A DNA stretch of 64,000 bases from Bradyrhizobium manausense (GTDB lineage: Bacteria > Pseudomonadota > Alphaproteobacteria > Rhizobiales > Xanthobacteraceae): assembly GCF_018130615.1 (NCBI RefSeq), contig NZ_JAFCKB010000001.1:124001-188000 (forward strand). Reading direction: 5' to 3'. Below the pieces are notes generated by a model. It did no database searches, was not told the origin of the DNA, and worked only from the letters and a program-made list of their open reading frames with translations. Positions 19,914-28,547 of this stretch are shown here, piece by piece; position 1 is the stretch's first letter, and every line of letters begins with the position of its first letter. The position numbers and the translations under genes were made by a program.

Positions 19914-20321
19914 CTACTCAATCACCCGCGCCCGCAGATCCGCATCAGGCACGAAGCACGCATCGTACCTGCCGAAGATGCGATAGCGGTTGCGCGCGAT
20001 GAGGCTGTAGACGGCATTCCGCAGCGATTTCGGCGCAGCGAACAGCACTCGCGTCCAGCGCCAGCCCGGAAGATGCGAAAGCACCGTCAGCGCGGCGTCC
20101 GACTTCATGAATACCTTACCGCCGTGCACCACCGCGTTCGTGTCGGGATCATCCGGGTCGATGCCGAAGGTGCGCGCGAGCTTTGCCCCATAGTCCGACT
20201 GGATCGGCGTGAAGCGAAACTGCTTCGCCGCGTCGCGCTTGGCGACGAACCGCACCCAGCCCGAGCAGAAGATGCAGACGCCATCGAAGAGAATCACGTC
20301 GTCATCGGGCCACTTGCTCAT
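19914..20321 (-). CDS. DCC-family thiol-disulfide oxidoreductase-like protein (DUF393)
   Basis: A 135-residue protein with the DCC signature near its N-terminus: VILFDGVCIFCSGWVRF, in which Asp13, Cys16 and Cys19 form the D-x-x-C-x-x-C motif. Members have a thioredoxin-like fold and are presumed to do thiol-disulfide chemistry. ATG at 20321 overlaps the stop codon of the upstream SDR-DoxX gene in a TGATG arrangement, implying translational coupling; an upstream in-frame TTG is less likely. It is the last gene of a four-gene unit. Confidence 0.9.
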   Translation of the reverse strand: MSKWPDDDVILFDGVCIFCSGWVRFVAKRDAAKQFRFTPIQSDYGAKLARTFGIDPDDPDTNAVVHGGKVFMKSDAALTVLSHLPGWRWTRVLFAAPKSLRNAVYSLIARNRYRIFGRYDACFVPDADLRARVIE

Positions 20322-21640
20322 CAACGATTATCCAGCATCAGAAGTGCGACCAGCATCAGGACGATCGCGGGCCCTGTCTTCGCCAGCGCGCCCAGCGGCT
20401 CGATCCAGAGATCGGGCGTGAGGACTGCGGCACCGAACATATAGCCGAGCGAGGCGACGATGCCGGCGGCCAACCCGATTGCAGCCGTGCGGCGGAAGGC
20501 GATCAGCACGCCGATGCTCATGTCCATCAGGCTGGTGCCGATGGTGATGGGATCGACCAGCGCCGACGGGAAGCCGTGCGCGATCAGGATGCCGGCGGCG
20601 GCGCGATAGGACACGAGCAGCGCGATGAAGCCAGAGACGAGCCAGAACACGACAAGGCTCGCGACAATCAGCGCCTTGATCAGGAACAGCCGTGCAAACC
20701 ATTTGTCCTGGATGGTGGCGGAATGGCGCCCGATCACAGCCATCAGCGTCCTCGGCACGAGGCCGGTGGCGGCGATCCACGCCGAGGGATCGCCGGTGAC
20801 GCCACGACGCAGCTCGGCAACCGCCGTGGAGCGCATCGGCGGCATCCAGCCGAGCGTGCTGGCGAGATCGCCGATCTTCGCACCCAAATCGAGCATGAAG
20901 GACGGCATCGCCATCCGTGGCCAGCCGGACGTGCCAAACGCATGCCGGAACTGTTTGATGACTCCGGCCATCGTGATCGGCTCGGATTGCATCAGGTCCC
21001 AGGTCACCGCTTGCACGGATGGATCGTCGATATCGCGTACGGCGAGCCAGGCGATGGTCGCCGCGATATCCTCGACCGCGACGGGCTGGAACGGCGTTGC
21101 CATCTTCGCCGCGGGAAGATCCAGCGGGAAAGCCGCGAGCGCGCGCAGCAGGGCGCTGCCGCCATAGGCTGACGGCGCGACCACGAAGCCGGGCCGCAGG
21201 ATGGCGTGAGGAATGTCGGAGGCCGCGATCAGCCGCTCCGCCTCGCGCTTGGTCGTGGCGAACGCGGTGCGATCCGCTTCAGCAGTCCCGGGAATTGAAA
21301 TATGGACCAGCCGGATCACACGGCCGCTGTCGGCGATCGCCTGAAGCAGACGCGCGACGAAATCGCGATGCACCGCATGGGTATCGCTGCCGGGGCCGTC
21401 CTGGAGCACGCCGAGACAGTTCACGACGATATCCACCGCGTGCTCACTCAGCAGGCGTGTTAACGCAGCCGCATCGCGCGACAAGATCGGCAGCTCGATA
21501 TCCAGCGCGCTCATTGTCTGCGCCGGCGACAGGCTGCGCGCGAGACCGACCACGCGAAAACCTCGCGCGCGCAGATCGTCGGTGACGAAGCGGCCGATCA
21601 GGCCGGAGGCGCCAAGCACCAAAATGGTTCGCTGGTTCAT
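20321..21640 (-). CDS. Fusion of an NAD(P)-binding SDR domain with a DoxX-like membrane domain
   Basis: A 439-residue protein in two parts. Residues 1-~295 are an atypical/extended SDR with the nucleotide motif LVLGASGLIGRFV, a VVNCLGVLQDG strand, an ATTKREAERLI helix in the usual YxxxK position (Thr in place of Tyr), and ILRPGFVVAP. Residues ~305-439 contain about four membrane spans matching the DoxX-like/DUF4267-like architecture (LFLIKALIVASLVVFWLVSG, TIGTSLMDMSIGVLIAFRR). The lack of the catalytic Tyr suggests a binding or non-classical redox role. It overlaps the DCC gene by one base and follows the DUF2269 gene by 8 bases. Confidence 0.87.
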   Translation of the reverse strand: MNQRTILVLGASGLIGRFVTDDLRARGFRVVGLARSLSPAQTMSALDIELPILSRDAAALTRLLSEHAVDIVVNCLGVLQDGPGSDTHAVHRDFVARLLQAIADSGRVIRLVHISIPGTAEADRTAFATTKREAERLIAASDIPHAILRPGFVVAPSAYGGSALLRALAAFPLDLPAAKMATPFQPVAVEDIAATIAWLAVRDIDDPSVQAVTWDLMQSEPITMAGVIKQFRHAFGTSGWPRMAMPSFMLDLGAKIGDLASTLGWMPPMRSTAVAELRRGVTGDPSAWIAATGLVPRTLMAVIGRHSATIQDKWFARLFLIKALIVASLVVFWLVSGFIALLVSYRAAAGILIAHGFPSALVDPITIGTSLMDMSIGVLIAFRRTAAIGLAAGIVASLGYMFGAAVLTPDLWIEPLGALAKTGPAIVLMLVALLMLDNR

Positions 21641-21648
21641 CGCGTCCT

Positions 21649-22116
21649 TTAAAATGGTTTTGCGATCATCAGCCAGAGGATCAGCATCGTGACGCCGAAG
21701 CCAGGGAAGCCGAACGCGAACCAGCGGCGGAACAGGACGACGTAGCGCTCCGGCAATGCCGTGCGCTGCGCGGCGGCCTTGCGCGCGAGATCGCGCATCT
21801 CGATCTGCATGAAGACGACGGGAATCCAGAACACGCCCGCGACGGCATAAAGCGCGAGCGAGGCCAGGATCCAGCGCTCCGCGATCGATGTGGCCGAGAG
21901 CATCATCAGCAGGCCGCCGGTGACCGGTTGCAGGATCACCGCCGACAGCGTGAAGATCGCGTCCGCAATCACCACCACCGAAGCCGTGCGGGCGATGAAC
22001 TCTGCGTCGTTGGTCCGATGTGCCATCAGCATGAAGAAGGCGATGCCGGTTCCGGTGCCGAGAATGACGATGGCGCCGAGCACGTGCAGATACTTGACCA
22101 GGAAATACAGCGTCAT
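21649..22116 (-). CDS. DUF2269 integral membrane protein
   Basis: A 155-residue protein with four membrane spans. It starts with the DUF2269 signature TLYFLVKYLHVLGAIVILGTG and contains a conserved His (YLHVLG) and the IADAIFTLSAVILQPVTGG segment that resemble haem- or copper-handling membrane families, although no function is established. ATG 22116 overlaps the stop of the upstream hydrolase gene by four bases (ATGA); a longer frame exists but lies in the hydrolase coding region. Part of a four-gene coupled unit. Confidence 0.85.
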   Translation of the reverse strand: MTLYFLVKYLHVLGAIVILGTGTGIAFFMLMAHRTNDAEFIARTASVVVIADAIFTLSAVILQPVTGGLLMMLSATSIAERWILASLALYAVAGVFWIPVVFMQIEMRDLARKAAAQRTALPERYVVLFRRWFAFGFPGFGVTMLILWLMIAKPF

Positions 22117-23015
22117 GGCTTCTTGGTCGCCATAGGCCGAGGTGCGTTCATTGTCGGGTTCAGCGCACGCGCAAGCGCGCTGCTTGCGGCCTGGACGCCG
22201 GTCTCGGTCTCGATCATCCAATGGCCCTCGCTGCCGACGGCAGGCAGCGTGCGAAAATCGTCCTTGCCGCCACCGCCGCGAAACGCATCCGCCAAGGCTT
22301 TCGACAATGCCGGCGAAAAATAGCTGTCATTGGCCGCAACCAGCGATGTGACGGGGATGCGCGCGGCCTTGCCGAATTCGGCAGCAGCGGCGAACAGCGC
22401 ATGTGGCGCACAGACCTTGTTTGGTTCGTCATTGGCATGACCGCCGCGCCCGGGCGCAAATGCAATGATAGCCGAGACCGCCTTCGGATCGGCATTCGCC
22501 AGCGCCAGCGCGCCCCACCCACCGGCAGAATGGCCGATCACGACCGCGGCATCCCTGCGAATAAAATCCTGCCTTTGCAGATAATCCAGTGCGAGCGAAA
22601 TCTCCTCCGCGGTGGCGCGGCCCGCACGTGCATAGTCCGCTTCGTCGCAGCCGCCCTGGTCCTCGACATAGCGGCCGCCGGTCGCGCCATGGCCGAGCCG
22701 CTCCGGCACCAACACGGCAAAACCATGCGCGACCAGAAACACCGCCAGCGCGCGATATTCCGGCTGCGGCATTTGCGCACGACGGAGCACATTCTGCGTC
22801 GATGCATGTGCGATCACCGCAAGCCGGAACGGACCGGCGCCGGCGGGGCGAAACAACAGCGCGCGCGCGGCAATGTCGGTATCCGGTGACGGCACGCGCC
22901 ATTCCTGGCGGCGAAGCGGCTCTCCTTCGGGACCCGATCGCCCAAGCGTGACCTGAGCGCACAGAGGCGGTGCGGTCAGCAGAGACAGAAGTGCAAAGGT
23001 GTTGAGGAGCCGCAT
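22113..23015 (-). CDS. Secreted alpha/beta hydrolase (dienelactone hydrolase-like)
   Basis: A 300-residue protein with an N-terminal signal peptide (residues 1-20, LLSLLTAPPLCAQ) and an alpha/beta-hydrolase fold. The nucleophile elbow is VIGHSAGGWG with Ser163; a late SEGHWMI supplies a likely catalytic His. DEADYARAGRATAEEISLALDYL is typical of the predicted dienelactone hydrolase group. Probably periplasmic esterase or lipase-like; substrate unknown. First gene of the coupled unit with DUF2269, SDR-DoxX and DCC proteins, overlapping DUF2269 by four bases. Confidence 0.85.
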   Translation of the reverse strand: MRLLNTFALLSLLTAPPLCAQVTLGRSGPEGEPLRRQEWRVPSPDTDIAARALLFRPAGAGPFRLAVIAHASTQNVLRRAQMPQPEYRALAVFLVAHGFAVLVPERLGHGATGGRYVEDQGGCDEADYARAGRATAEEISLALDYLQRQDFIRRDAAVVIGHSAGGWGALALANADPKAVSAIIAFAPGRGGHANDEPNKVCAPHALFAAAAEFGKAARIPVTSLVAANDSYFSPALSKALADAFRGGGGKDDFRTLPAVGSEGHWMIETETGVQAASSALARALNPTMNAPRPMATKKP

Positions 23016-23077
23016 GAATTGCCGAAAGCGAACACGGATGGCGGGGGCCAGACTAGTCGGAACGAATCACTCAGGGC

Positions 23078-23216
23078 GGACTTTCTGCGTTGCCATCGCC
23101 GTTCATTCGTTGCGACGCCGAAGTTTTGCACTGACACACGGCAGGCCATTGCCGTTCGGAATGGCGTCTTGTCTTTTTTCGGTACAACATGGTTAAAATA
23201 CTGATGCAGAAAGTCC
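23078..23216. repeat. Distant 11-bp inverted repeat in a 266-bp gap
   Basis: GGACTTTCTGC (23078-23088) and its exact complement GCAGAAAGTCC (23206-23216) bracket ~117 bp that also contain a GGCCATTGCC...GGAATGGCG hairpin and a poly-T run. The gap 23016-23281 lies between divergent genes. It might be a remnant of a small insertion or a structured leader; no gene is seen in it. Confidence 0.4.
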
Positions 23217-23221
23217 ACACG

Positions 23222-23237
23222 TTAACCGATAATTAAC
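23222..23237 (+). promoter_or_regulatory. CtrA-type binding site (TTAA-N7-TTAAC)
   Basis: TTAA at 23222-23225, a seven-base spacer CCGATAA and TTAAC at 23233-23237 match the full CtrA consensus of Alphaproteobacteria exactly. It lies 45 bp before the GNAT gene, in or near its promoter. CtrA is the essential cell-cycle response regulator in this class. Confidence 0.6.
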
Positions 23238-23281
23238 GATAGGTCTTGCCGCCAGCGCGGCGACTTGGTTTGATCGCGTCC

Positions 23282-23791
23282 ATGAGCACAACCCTGATCG
23301 AGGTCCGGCCGGCCAAAGCTGCAGATGCAACTGCGGTGGCGTCCACCCATGACGAAGCCTGGCGCTCCGCCTATCAGGGCATCATTCCCGGCGCCGAGCT
23401 GGAGAAGCTGATCAACCGCCGCGGTCCGCATTGGTGGGATAGCGCGATCCGCAAGGGCAGCCGCGTCAGCGTGCTCGTGTTCGGTGACAAGATCGCGGGC
23501 TACGCGAACTATGGCCGCAACCGCGCCCGCAGCCTGCATTTTGACGGCGAGATCTACGAGCTTTACCTGCGCCCCGAGTTTCAGGGCCTCGGCTTCGGCC
23601 GCCGCCTGTTCGCCGCCGCCCGCCGCGACCTCATGCAGAGCAATCTGAAGAGCATGGTGGTGTGGGCGCTCTCGGATAACGACCCCGCGACTGAGTTCTA
23701 CCGGGCCCTGGGCGGCCGCATGGTGGCACGCTCCTCGGAGCGGTTCGGGCCGAAGTCGCTCGACAAGGTTGCCTTCGCCTGGACTAACTAA
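23282..23791 (+). CDS. GNAT-family N-acetyltransferase
   Basis: A 169-residue acetyltransferase. The acetyl-CoA-binding motif A is ELYLRPEFQGLGFGRRLFAAARR, with the R/Q-x-x-G-x-G/A pattern as Q-G-L-G-F-G, and the late segment YRALGGRMVARSSERFG is typical of motif B. The N-terminus matches the small-molecule or protein acetyltransferase group. ATG 23282 (MSTTLIEV) is chosen over a start 12 codons upstream that would overlap the regulatory region. A CtrA-like site lies 45 bp upstream, suggesting cell-cycle control. Acceptor substrate unknown. Confidence 0.88.
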   Translation: MSTTLIEVRPAKAADATAVASTHDEAWRSAYQGIIPGAELEKLINRRGPHWWDSAIRKGSRVSVLVFGDKIAGYANYGRNRARSLHFDGEIYELYLRPEFQGLGFGRRLFAAARRDLMQSNLKSMVVWALSDNDPATEFYRALGGRMVARSSERFGPKSLDKVAFAWTN

Positions 23792-23903
23792 AATTCGGAC
23801 CAACTGAGCTGCTGAAAGCCTTCATCGGCAGCGTTCCTCCATCCGTCGATACCGTTGCCATTTTGCGCCGGTGATCGCTGGATTCATTATTTCATAAAAA
23901 CAC

Positions 23904-23934
23904 GATGGATCGGCGGGCCAAGCCCGCGTATGAC
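23904..23934. repeat. Short REP-like fragment before ppa
   Basis: A hairpin GCGGGC-CAA-GCCCGC at 23913-23927 framed by GATGGATCG and GTATGACAGC, resembling the end of another dispersed Bradyrhizobium intergenic repeat. The rest of 23792-23990 shows no gene. Confidence 0.45.
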
Positions 23935-23990
23935 AGCGCCAAAATCGCTGCCGGGCGCGATTTAACCTCGGCAACCACGGAGCCTTCTGA

Positions 23991-24527
23991 ATGCGTATCG
24001 ATGCGGTCTCGATCGGAAAAAATGTCCCTGAGGACGTCAATGTCATCATCGAAGTCCCCGTGGGCGGCGAGCCGATCAAATACGAAATGGACAAGGAGGC
24101 CGGCACGCTGGTGGTCGACCGCTTCCTGTACACGCCGATGCGTTACCCCGGTAACTACGGCTTCATCCCGCACACGCTGTCCGATGACGGCGATCCCTGC
24201 GACGTCCTGATCGTCAACACCCGCGCCATCATCCCCGGCGCGGTCATGAGCGTGCGCCCGGTCGGCGTGCTGTTCATGGAGGACGAGGCCGGCGGCGACG
24301 AGAAGATTCTGGCGGTGCCATCGTCGAAGCTGACGCAGCGCTACGACAAGGTGAAGTCGTATTCCGACCTGCCTGACATCACGCTGCAGCAGATCCAGCA
24401 CTTCTTCGAGCACTACAAGGATCTCGAGAAGGGCAAGTGGGTGAAGATCACGCGCTGGGGCGGCCCCGAGGAAGCCCAGAAGCTGATCCTCGAAGGCATC
24501 GAGCGCGAGAAGAAAAAGAAGGGCTGA
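23991..24527 (+). CDS. ppa: Inorganic pyrophosphatase, family I
   Basis: A 178-residue soluble enzyme that hydrolyses pyrophosphate to phosphate, pulling biosynthetic reactions forward. Family I motifs are present: [43 protein letters not shown] (the Asp-rich metal site) and [10 protein letters not shown]. The length is normal for a bacterial hexameric form. ATG start follows ACGGAG. Convergent with folD across a large repeat. Confidence 0.97.
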   Translation: MRIDAVSIGKNVPEDVNVIIEVPVGGEPIKYEMDKEAGTLVVDRFLYTPMRYPGNYGFIPHTLSDDGDPCDVLIVNTRAIIPGAVMSVRPVGVLFMEDEAGGDEKILAVPSSKLTQRYDKVKSYSDLPDITLQQIQHFFEHYKDLEKGKWVKITRWGGPEEAQKLILEGIEREKKKKG

Positions 24528-24533
24528 CACCTG

Positions 24534-24718
24534 CTCCCTCGCCCCGCTTGCGGGGAGAGGGTTGGGGTGAGGGGAGTCTCCGCAAACTCGGTGACAAAGA
24601 CTCTCGCGGAGAGTCCCCTCACCCGGCGCTTCGCGCGTAGCCGAAGCTTCGCTTCGGCGCTCTTTGAGAACGGCCGCCAGGGCGGCCGATGCTCTCCCCG
24701 CAAGCGGGGCGAAGTGAA
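24534..24718. repeat. Long intergenic repeat, family D, with inverted ends
   Basis: About 185 bp with ends TCCCTCGCCCCGCTTGCGGG and CTCCCCGCAAGCGGGGCGAA that are inverted copies, plus the internal inverted pair GGGGAGTCTCCGC / GCGGAGAGTCCCC. This type (CTCCCTCTCCCCGC..., TTGGGGTGAGGG) is widespread in Alphaproteobacteria. It fills the gap between convergent ppa and folD and may act as a bidirectional terminator. Confidence 0.75.
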
Positions 24719-24724
24719 GAAATC

Positions 24725-25609
24725 CTACACCCCGGGCTTCGGCAGGCCGGCGATCGCACACGCTGCGCGGAGTGTGTTCACCAGCAGGCAGGCCACAGTC
24801 ATCTGGCCGACGCCCCCCGGCACCGGCGTAACCGCACCGGCAACGCCAAGCGCTTCCTGATACGCGACATCGCCGACGAGGCGGGTCTTGCCATCGTCCT
24901 GCGGAATGCGATTGATGCCGACGTCGATCACGGTCGCACCCGGCTTCAGCCAGTCGCCGCGCACCATCTCGGGCCTGCCGACAGCGGCATAGACGAGGTC
25001 GGCCTGCTTCACGAGCCCGGCAAGGTCGCGCGAGCGCGAATGGGCGATCGTCACCGTGGCGTTCTCGTTCAATAGCAATTGCACCAGCGGACGGCCGACC
25101 AGGTTGGAGCGACCGATCACGATGGCATTCATGCCTTGCAGCGAGGCGTGCACGCTCTTGGTCAGGATGATGCAGCCGAGCGGCGTGCAGGGCGACAGCG
25201 CCTCGAAACCACCGGCGAGCCGGCCGGCATTATTCGGATGCAGGCCGTCGACATCCTTGGCGGGATCGATGGCATTGATCACGGCCTCGGTGTCCAGGCC
25301 CTTGGGCAGCGGCAGTTGCACCAGGATGCCGTGCACGGCGGGATCGCGGTTGAGCTTTGCGACGACGGCGAGCAGATCCGCTTGCGAAACGTCGGCGGGC
25401 AGCTTGTGCTCGAACGATGCCATGCCGGCGGCCTGCGTCTGCTTATGCTTGGAGCGGACATAGACCTCGCTGGCGGGATCATGACCGACCAGGACCACGG
25501 CGAGGCCCGGCACCAGATTGTGGTCGCGCTTGACGCGGGTGACCTCCTCGGCGACACGGGCGCGAAGGTCCGCGGCAATGACTTTTCCATCGATGATCTT
25601 GGCCGTCAT
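24725..25609 (-). CDS. folD: Bifunctional methylenetetrahydrofolate dehydrogenase/cyclohydrolase FolD
   Basis: A 294-residue enzyme interconverting 5,10-methylene-, methenyl- and 10-formyl-tetrahydrofolate, supplying one-carbon units for purine synthesis. Motifs: [14 protein letters not shown] with the catalytic Lys, [35 protein letters not shown] (NADP site) and DVGINR. The ATG at 25609 is one base after the stop of DUF167 (TGACATG), so translation is probably coupled. Third gene of yggT-DUF167-folD. Confidence 0.96.
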   Translation of the reverse strand: MTAKIIDGKVIAADLRARVAEEVTRVKRDHNLVPGLAVVLVGHDPASEVYVRSKHKQTQAAGMASFEHKLPADVSQADLLAVVAKLNRDPAVHGILVQLPLPKGLDTEAVINAIDPAKDVDGLHPNNAGRLAGGFEALSPCTPLGCIILTKSVHASLQGMNAIVIGRSNLVGRPLVQLLLNENATVTIAHSRSRDLAGLVKQADLVYAAVGRPEMVRGDWLKPGATVIDVGINRIPQDDGKTRLVGDVAYQEALGVAGAVTPVPGGVGQMTVACLLVNTLRAACAIAGLPKPGV

Positions 25610-25610
25610 G

Positions 25611-25946
25611 TCAGTTCCTTGTCCCTGTCGATTTGACTGATGCAAGCTTGCGCAACGCGTCAGTAAGCCCAGCCGGATCGCCCTCGATGGCGACCTGCTT
25701 CAGCCGCGACGTCGCCCCCGACAGGAGACTGACGCTGGCCTTGGGCACGCCGAGCGATTTCGCCAGCAGCGCCAGAACCGCGCGATTGGCCTCGCCACCA
25801 TCGGCGACGGCACGCACGCGGACCTTCAGCACGCTACGGCCATCGGAAAGCTGCTCGATCCCGTCGACACCGTCACGCCCGCCACGAGGCGTCACCCGCA
25901 ACGCGATGCTGACGCCCGTGGTGGAAATGCGCCAAGGTTCGGTCAA
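25611..25946 (-). CDS. DUF167 (YggU) family protein
   Basis: A ~111-residue protein with the DUF167 core [60 protein letters not shown]. The function is unknown throughout the family; structures show a small alpha/beta fold. The frame is open far upstream, through the YggT gene, but the family match begins at TEPWRIS, preceded by a TTG at 25946, which is the likely start. It sits between yggT and folD on the same strand, an arrangement common in Alphaproteobacteria. Confidence 0.85.
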   Translation of the reverse strand: MTEPWRISTTGVSIALRVTPRGGRDGVDGIEQLSDGRSVLKVRVRAVADGGEANRAVLALLAKSLGVPKASVSLLSGATSRLKQVAIEGDPAGLTDALRKLASVKSTGTRN

Positions 25947-25981
25947 GGGACCATCAAGGCTCCCATCGCGGTTCCGCCGGG

Positions 25982-26272
25982 CTAGGGCACGTTCGGATAG
26001 ACGTACTCGGCGAGATAAAGCTGGATCAACCAGAGCACGAAGAAGGCAACGATCGGAGAGACATCGAGACCGCCCATGTTGGGCAGCCTGCGCCTGATCG
26101 GCCCGAGGACCGGCTCGGTAATCCGATAGAGAAACTCCCAGACCGCGCCGACGAACTGGTTGCGGGTGTTCACGACGTTGAACGCGATCAACCAGGACAG
26201 GATTGCCGATGCGATCAGCAGGTAGATGTAGAGATTGATGATCTGGATCAGAATGAAGACTATCGGGCGCAT
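25982..26272 (-). CDS. YggT-family integral membrane protein
   Basis: A 96-residue protein with two membrane spans (residues ~5-28 and 70-92) and the YggT pattern: ILSWLIAFNVVNTRN, FLYRITEPVLGPIRRRLPNMGGLDVSPIVAFFVL. YggT homologues aid osmotic-shock tolerance in E. coli and chloroplast envelope/thylakoid organisation in plants; the biochemical role is unclear. First gene of a three-gene unit with DUF167 and folD. Confidence 0.9.
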   Translation of the reverse strand: MRPIVFILIQIINLYIYLLIASAILSWLIAFNVVNTRNQFVGAVWEFLYRITEPVLGPIRRRLPNMGGLDVSPIVAFFVLWLIQLYLAEYVYPNVP

Positions 26273-26411
26273 CAGCGAAACACTCTCTGGGCCTGTGTCG
26301 TTGGGCGGTGTTTGGGGTGGTGTCTGGGTTACCTTGGCTAGATATCGGTTCCCCCCGGCCCAAACAAGGGAAGTCGGTGTCCGGATGGCTAAAACCCCCT
26401 TACACCCGTCC

Positions 26412-26440
26412 TTGACTTGACCTTGCCGGGGACTTAAATG
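26412..26440 (+). promoter_or_regulatory. Probable promoter of tRNA-Ala
   Basis: TTGACT at 26412-26417 and TAAATG at 26435-26440 with a 17-bp spacer, 42 bases before the mature 5' end of the tRNA. The -35 hexamer is close to consensus. Confidence 0.6.
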
Positions 26441-26481
26441 GCGCCCGGTTGTCGGCCGCGTTTACCAGAGCGGCCAGCAAA

Positions 26482-26557
<76 letters not shown>

Positions 26558-26626
26558 GCCTTCGCTCGCTTCGCGAGCTTCGGCTAGGCAAGCCGGAAAG
26601 TCCCTCGTAGCGAAGTGAGCGAAGGC
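26558..26626. repeat. Inverted repeat directly downstream of tRNA-Ala
   Basis: Starting at the base after CCA, GCCTTCGCTCGCTTCGCGAG (26558-26577) is matched at 17 of 20 positions by the complement of 26607-26626. A nested GCTCGCTTCGCGAGC hairpin lies inside. There is no T tract, but it may process or terminate the tRNA transcript, or be a repeat remnant. Confidence 0.6.
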
Positions 26627-26679
26627 TGTCCCGCCATAGCCCGAAGGGCGGCGGCGGACCTCCTCCACAAACTCAGCCC

Positions 26680-27492
26680 CTACTTCCCCGTAAACCTCGG
26701 CGGCCGCTTCTCCATAAAGCTCGCGACGCCCTCCCGGAAATCGCTGCCGTTCAGCGCCACCATCATCTCCCGATTCGCTTCGATCGTGGCCTCGGCCAGC
26801 GTCTGGAACGGCACCTCGTAGAGCTGCCGCTTGATCACGGCCATCGCGCTCGGCGAGACGAAATCGGCGAGATCGCGGGCATAGGCGTAAGTCTCCTCGC
26901 GTAGCTTTTCGGGCGGGTAGAGCCGATTCACCAGCCCGATCCGCAACGCCTCGTCGCTCGAAACGCGCCGTGCCGAGAGCAGCAGGTCCATCGCATTGGC
27001 GTGGCCGACGATGCGCGGCAGCATCCATGAGATCCCGTGCTCGGCGATCAGGCCGCGCCGCGCGAAGGCCGTCGTGAACACGGTGTTGTCGGCGGCGAAG
27101 CGCAGATCGCAATAGAGCGCGTGAACAAGACCGATGCCGGCAGTGGCGCCGTTGAGCATCGCAATGACGGGCTTTCCGATCGACGGATAAAAGCCATAGC
27201 GCGTCTGCCAGTCCGGGCGGCGGTTCATGTCGAAGGGCGGCAGGTTAGAGGCGCGCCTGACGTCGTTGGGATCGAGCCCCTTCAGCGCATCCATGTCGGC
27301 GCCGGCGCAAAAGGCGCGACCCGCGCCTGTCAGCACGATGACGCGGACATTGTCGTCAGCGGCGGACGCTTCCATCGCGTGGCGCACATCGCGCTCCATG
27401 GTCGGCGTCCATGCGTTCATGCGATCGGGACGATTGAGCGTGATGGTCGCGATCTTGTCGCTCACCTCATAGAGAATATGCTCATAGGCCAT
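26680..27492 (-). CDS. Enoyl-CoA hydratase/isomerase family protein
   Basis: A 270-residue crotonase-fold protein. The oxyanion-hole segments are GRAFCAGADMDAL and NGATAGIGLVHALYCDLRFAADN, and GLIAEHGISWMLPRIVG carries the usual active-site Glu region. ATG 27492 follows AGGGAG at five bases; a longer frame upstream lacks family similarity. Crotonases hydrate or isomerise acyl-CoA esters in fatty acid or aromatic catabolism; the exact substrate is not readable. It appears to be a single gene. Confidence 0.92.
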   Translation of the reverse strand: MAYEHILYEVSDKIATITLNRPDRMNAWTPTMERDVRHAMEASAADDNVRVIVLTGAGRAFCAGADMDALKGLDPNDVRRASNLPPFDMNRRPDWQTRYGFYPSIGKPVIAMLNGATAGIGLVHALYCDLRFAADNTVFTTAFARRGLIAEHGISWMLPRIVGHANAMDLLLSARRVSSDEALRIGLVNRLYPPEKLREETYAYARDLADFVSPSAMAVIKRQLYEVPFQTLAEATIEANREMMVALNGSDFREGVASFMEKRPPRFTGK

Positions 27493-27616
27493 CGCGCTCT
27501 CCCTGTGTTGGCCGGCACGCGTTCGCGCGTGCTCGTTGGCAGCGAGCCAGCATATCCAGAGATGAGGCAGGGACTTGCGCCAGGGACCTGCGTTAAGGAT
27601 CTGCGTTAGGCCACGA

Positions 27617-28411
27617 TCACTCGGCGGCCTGCGCCAACACCACGCGGCGCGCCAGCCAGCCGTCGATGAAATGATCGAGCCAGGCGCGTTCCGCGGCATC
27701 GTAGACGGCGCGGTCCGCAAAATGATGATGCCGCTCGCGCGCGCCGGGCGCGCTGAGGCCGTCATAGCCGCGCGTGGTCCAGCAATGCATCATCGCGTAG
27801 GTCACATCCGGATGAAACTGCACGCCGAACGCATTGCCGGCACGGAATGCCTGGTTCGGAAAATCATCGCCTTCCGCCAGCAATTCGGCACCGTGCGGCA
27901 ACTGAAATCCTTCGCGATGCCAGTGATAGACCTGCGCCGGCCAGTCCGGGCAGAGCGCGTGGCCCGCCGCGGTGGGGCGGATCGGATAGTAGCCAATCTG
28001 GGTCAGCGCCCGCGCATGCGGCGCGACGCGCGCGCCGAGCTGCATCGCCAGCATCTGCGCTCCCAGGCAGATGCCGAGGAACGGCCGCTGCTCGCGCAGT
28101 GGGATTTCGATCCAGTCGATCTCGCGGCGGATGTACTCATCCGAATCGTTGGCGCTCATCGGGCCGCCGAAGATCACCGCGCCGGCATGCCGGTCGAGCG
28201 TGTCGGGCAGCGAATCGCCGAAGCGCGGCCTGCGGATGTCGAGACGATGGCCGAGCGCGCGCAGCGCATTGCCGACACGACCGGGTGTCGAGGATTCCTG
28301 GTGCAGGATGATCAGAACCGGCAGAAGGGGTTCGGAGGCGGCCGCGCTCGGCGTCCTTCCGGGGAAGGGCACCAATTCTGCGCCACCAAACCTGTCCGTC
28401 CGAAACGACAT
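27617..28411 (-). CDS. Class I glutamine amidotransferase-like protein
   Basis: A 264-residue protein with a class I GATase fold. The nucleophile elbow is FLGICLGAQMLA with Cys115, an oxyanion segment VIFGGPMSAND precedes it, and AFGVQFHPDVTYAM carries the His (FHPE-like, with Asp in place of Glu). No synthase domain is fused. Stand-alone members of this type include gamma-glutamyl-peptide hydrolases and GMP synthase-like proteins of unknown substrate. ATG start; the first ~30 residues are not well conserved, so a later start is possible. Confidence 0.87.
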   Translation of the reverse strand: MSFRTDRFGGAELVPFPGRTPSAAASEPLLPVLIILHQESSTPGRVGNALRALGHRLDIRRPRFGDSLPDTLDRHAGAVIFGGPMSANDSDEYIRREIDWIEIPLREQRPFLGICLGAQMLAMQLGARVAPHARALTQIGYYPIRPTAAGHALCPDWPAQVYHWHREGFQLPHGAELLAEGDDFPNQAFRAGNAFGVQFHPDVTYAMMHCWTTRGYDGLSAPGARERHHHFADRAVYDAAERAWLDHFIDGWLARRVVLAQAAE

Positions 28412-28547
28412 GGCCTCTGCGAGTGCTATCGGTTCAAGCCGCCAGCATAGCTAAGCGAAGGTTAACATCGTGTGAGTTCGCGCACACACGCGTCACTTCT
28501 GAGGCAAGCTCCGGGCCACTACGGAGGCTTCGAGCGCTTTTTCAGTT

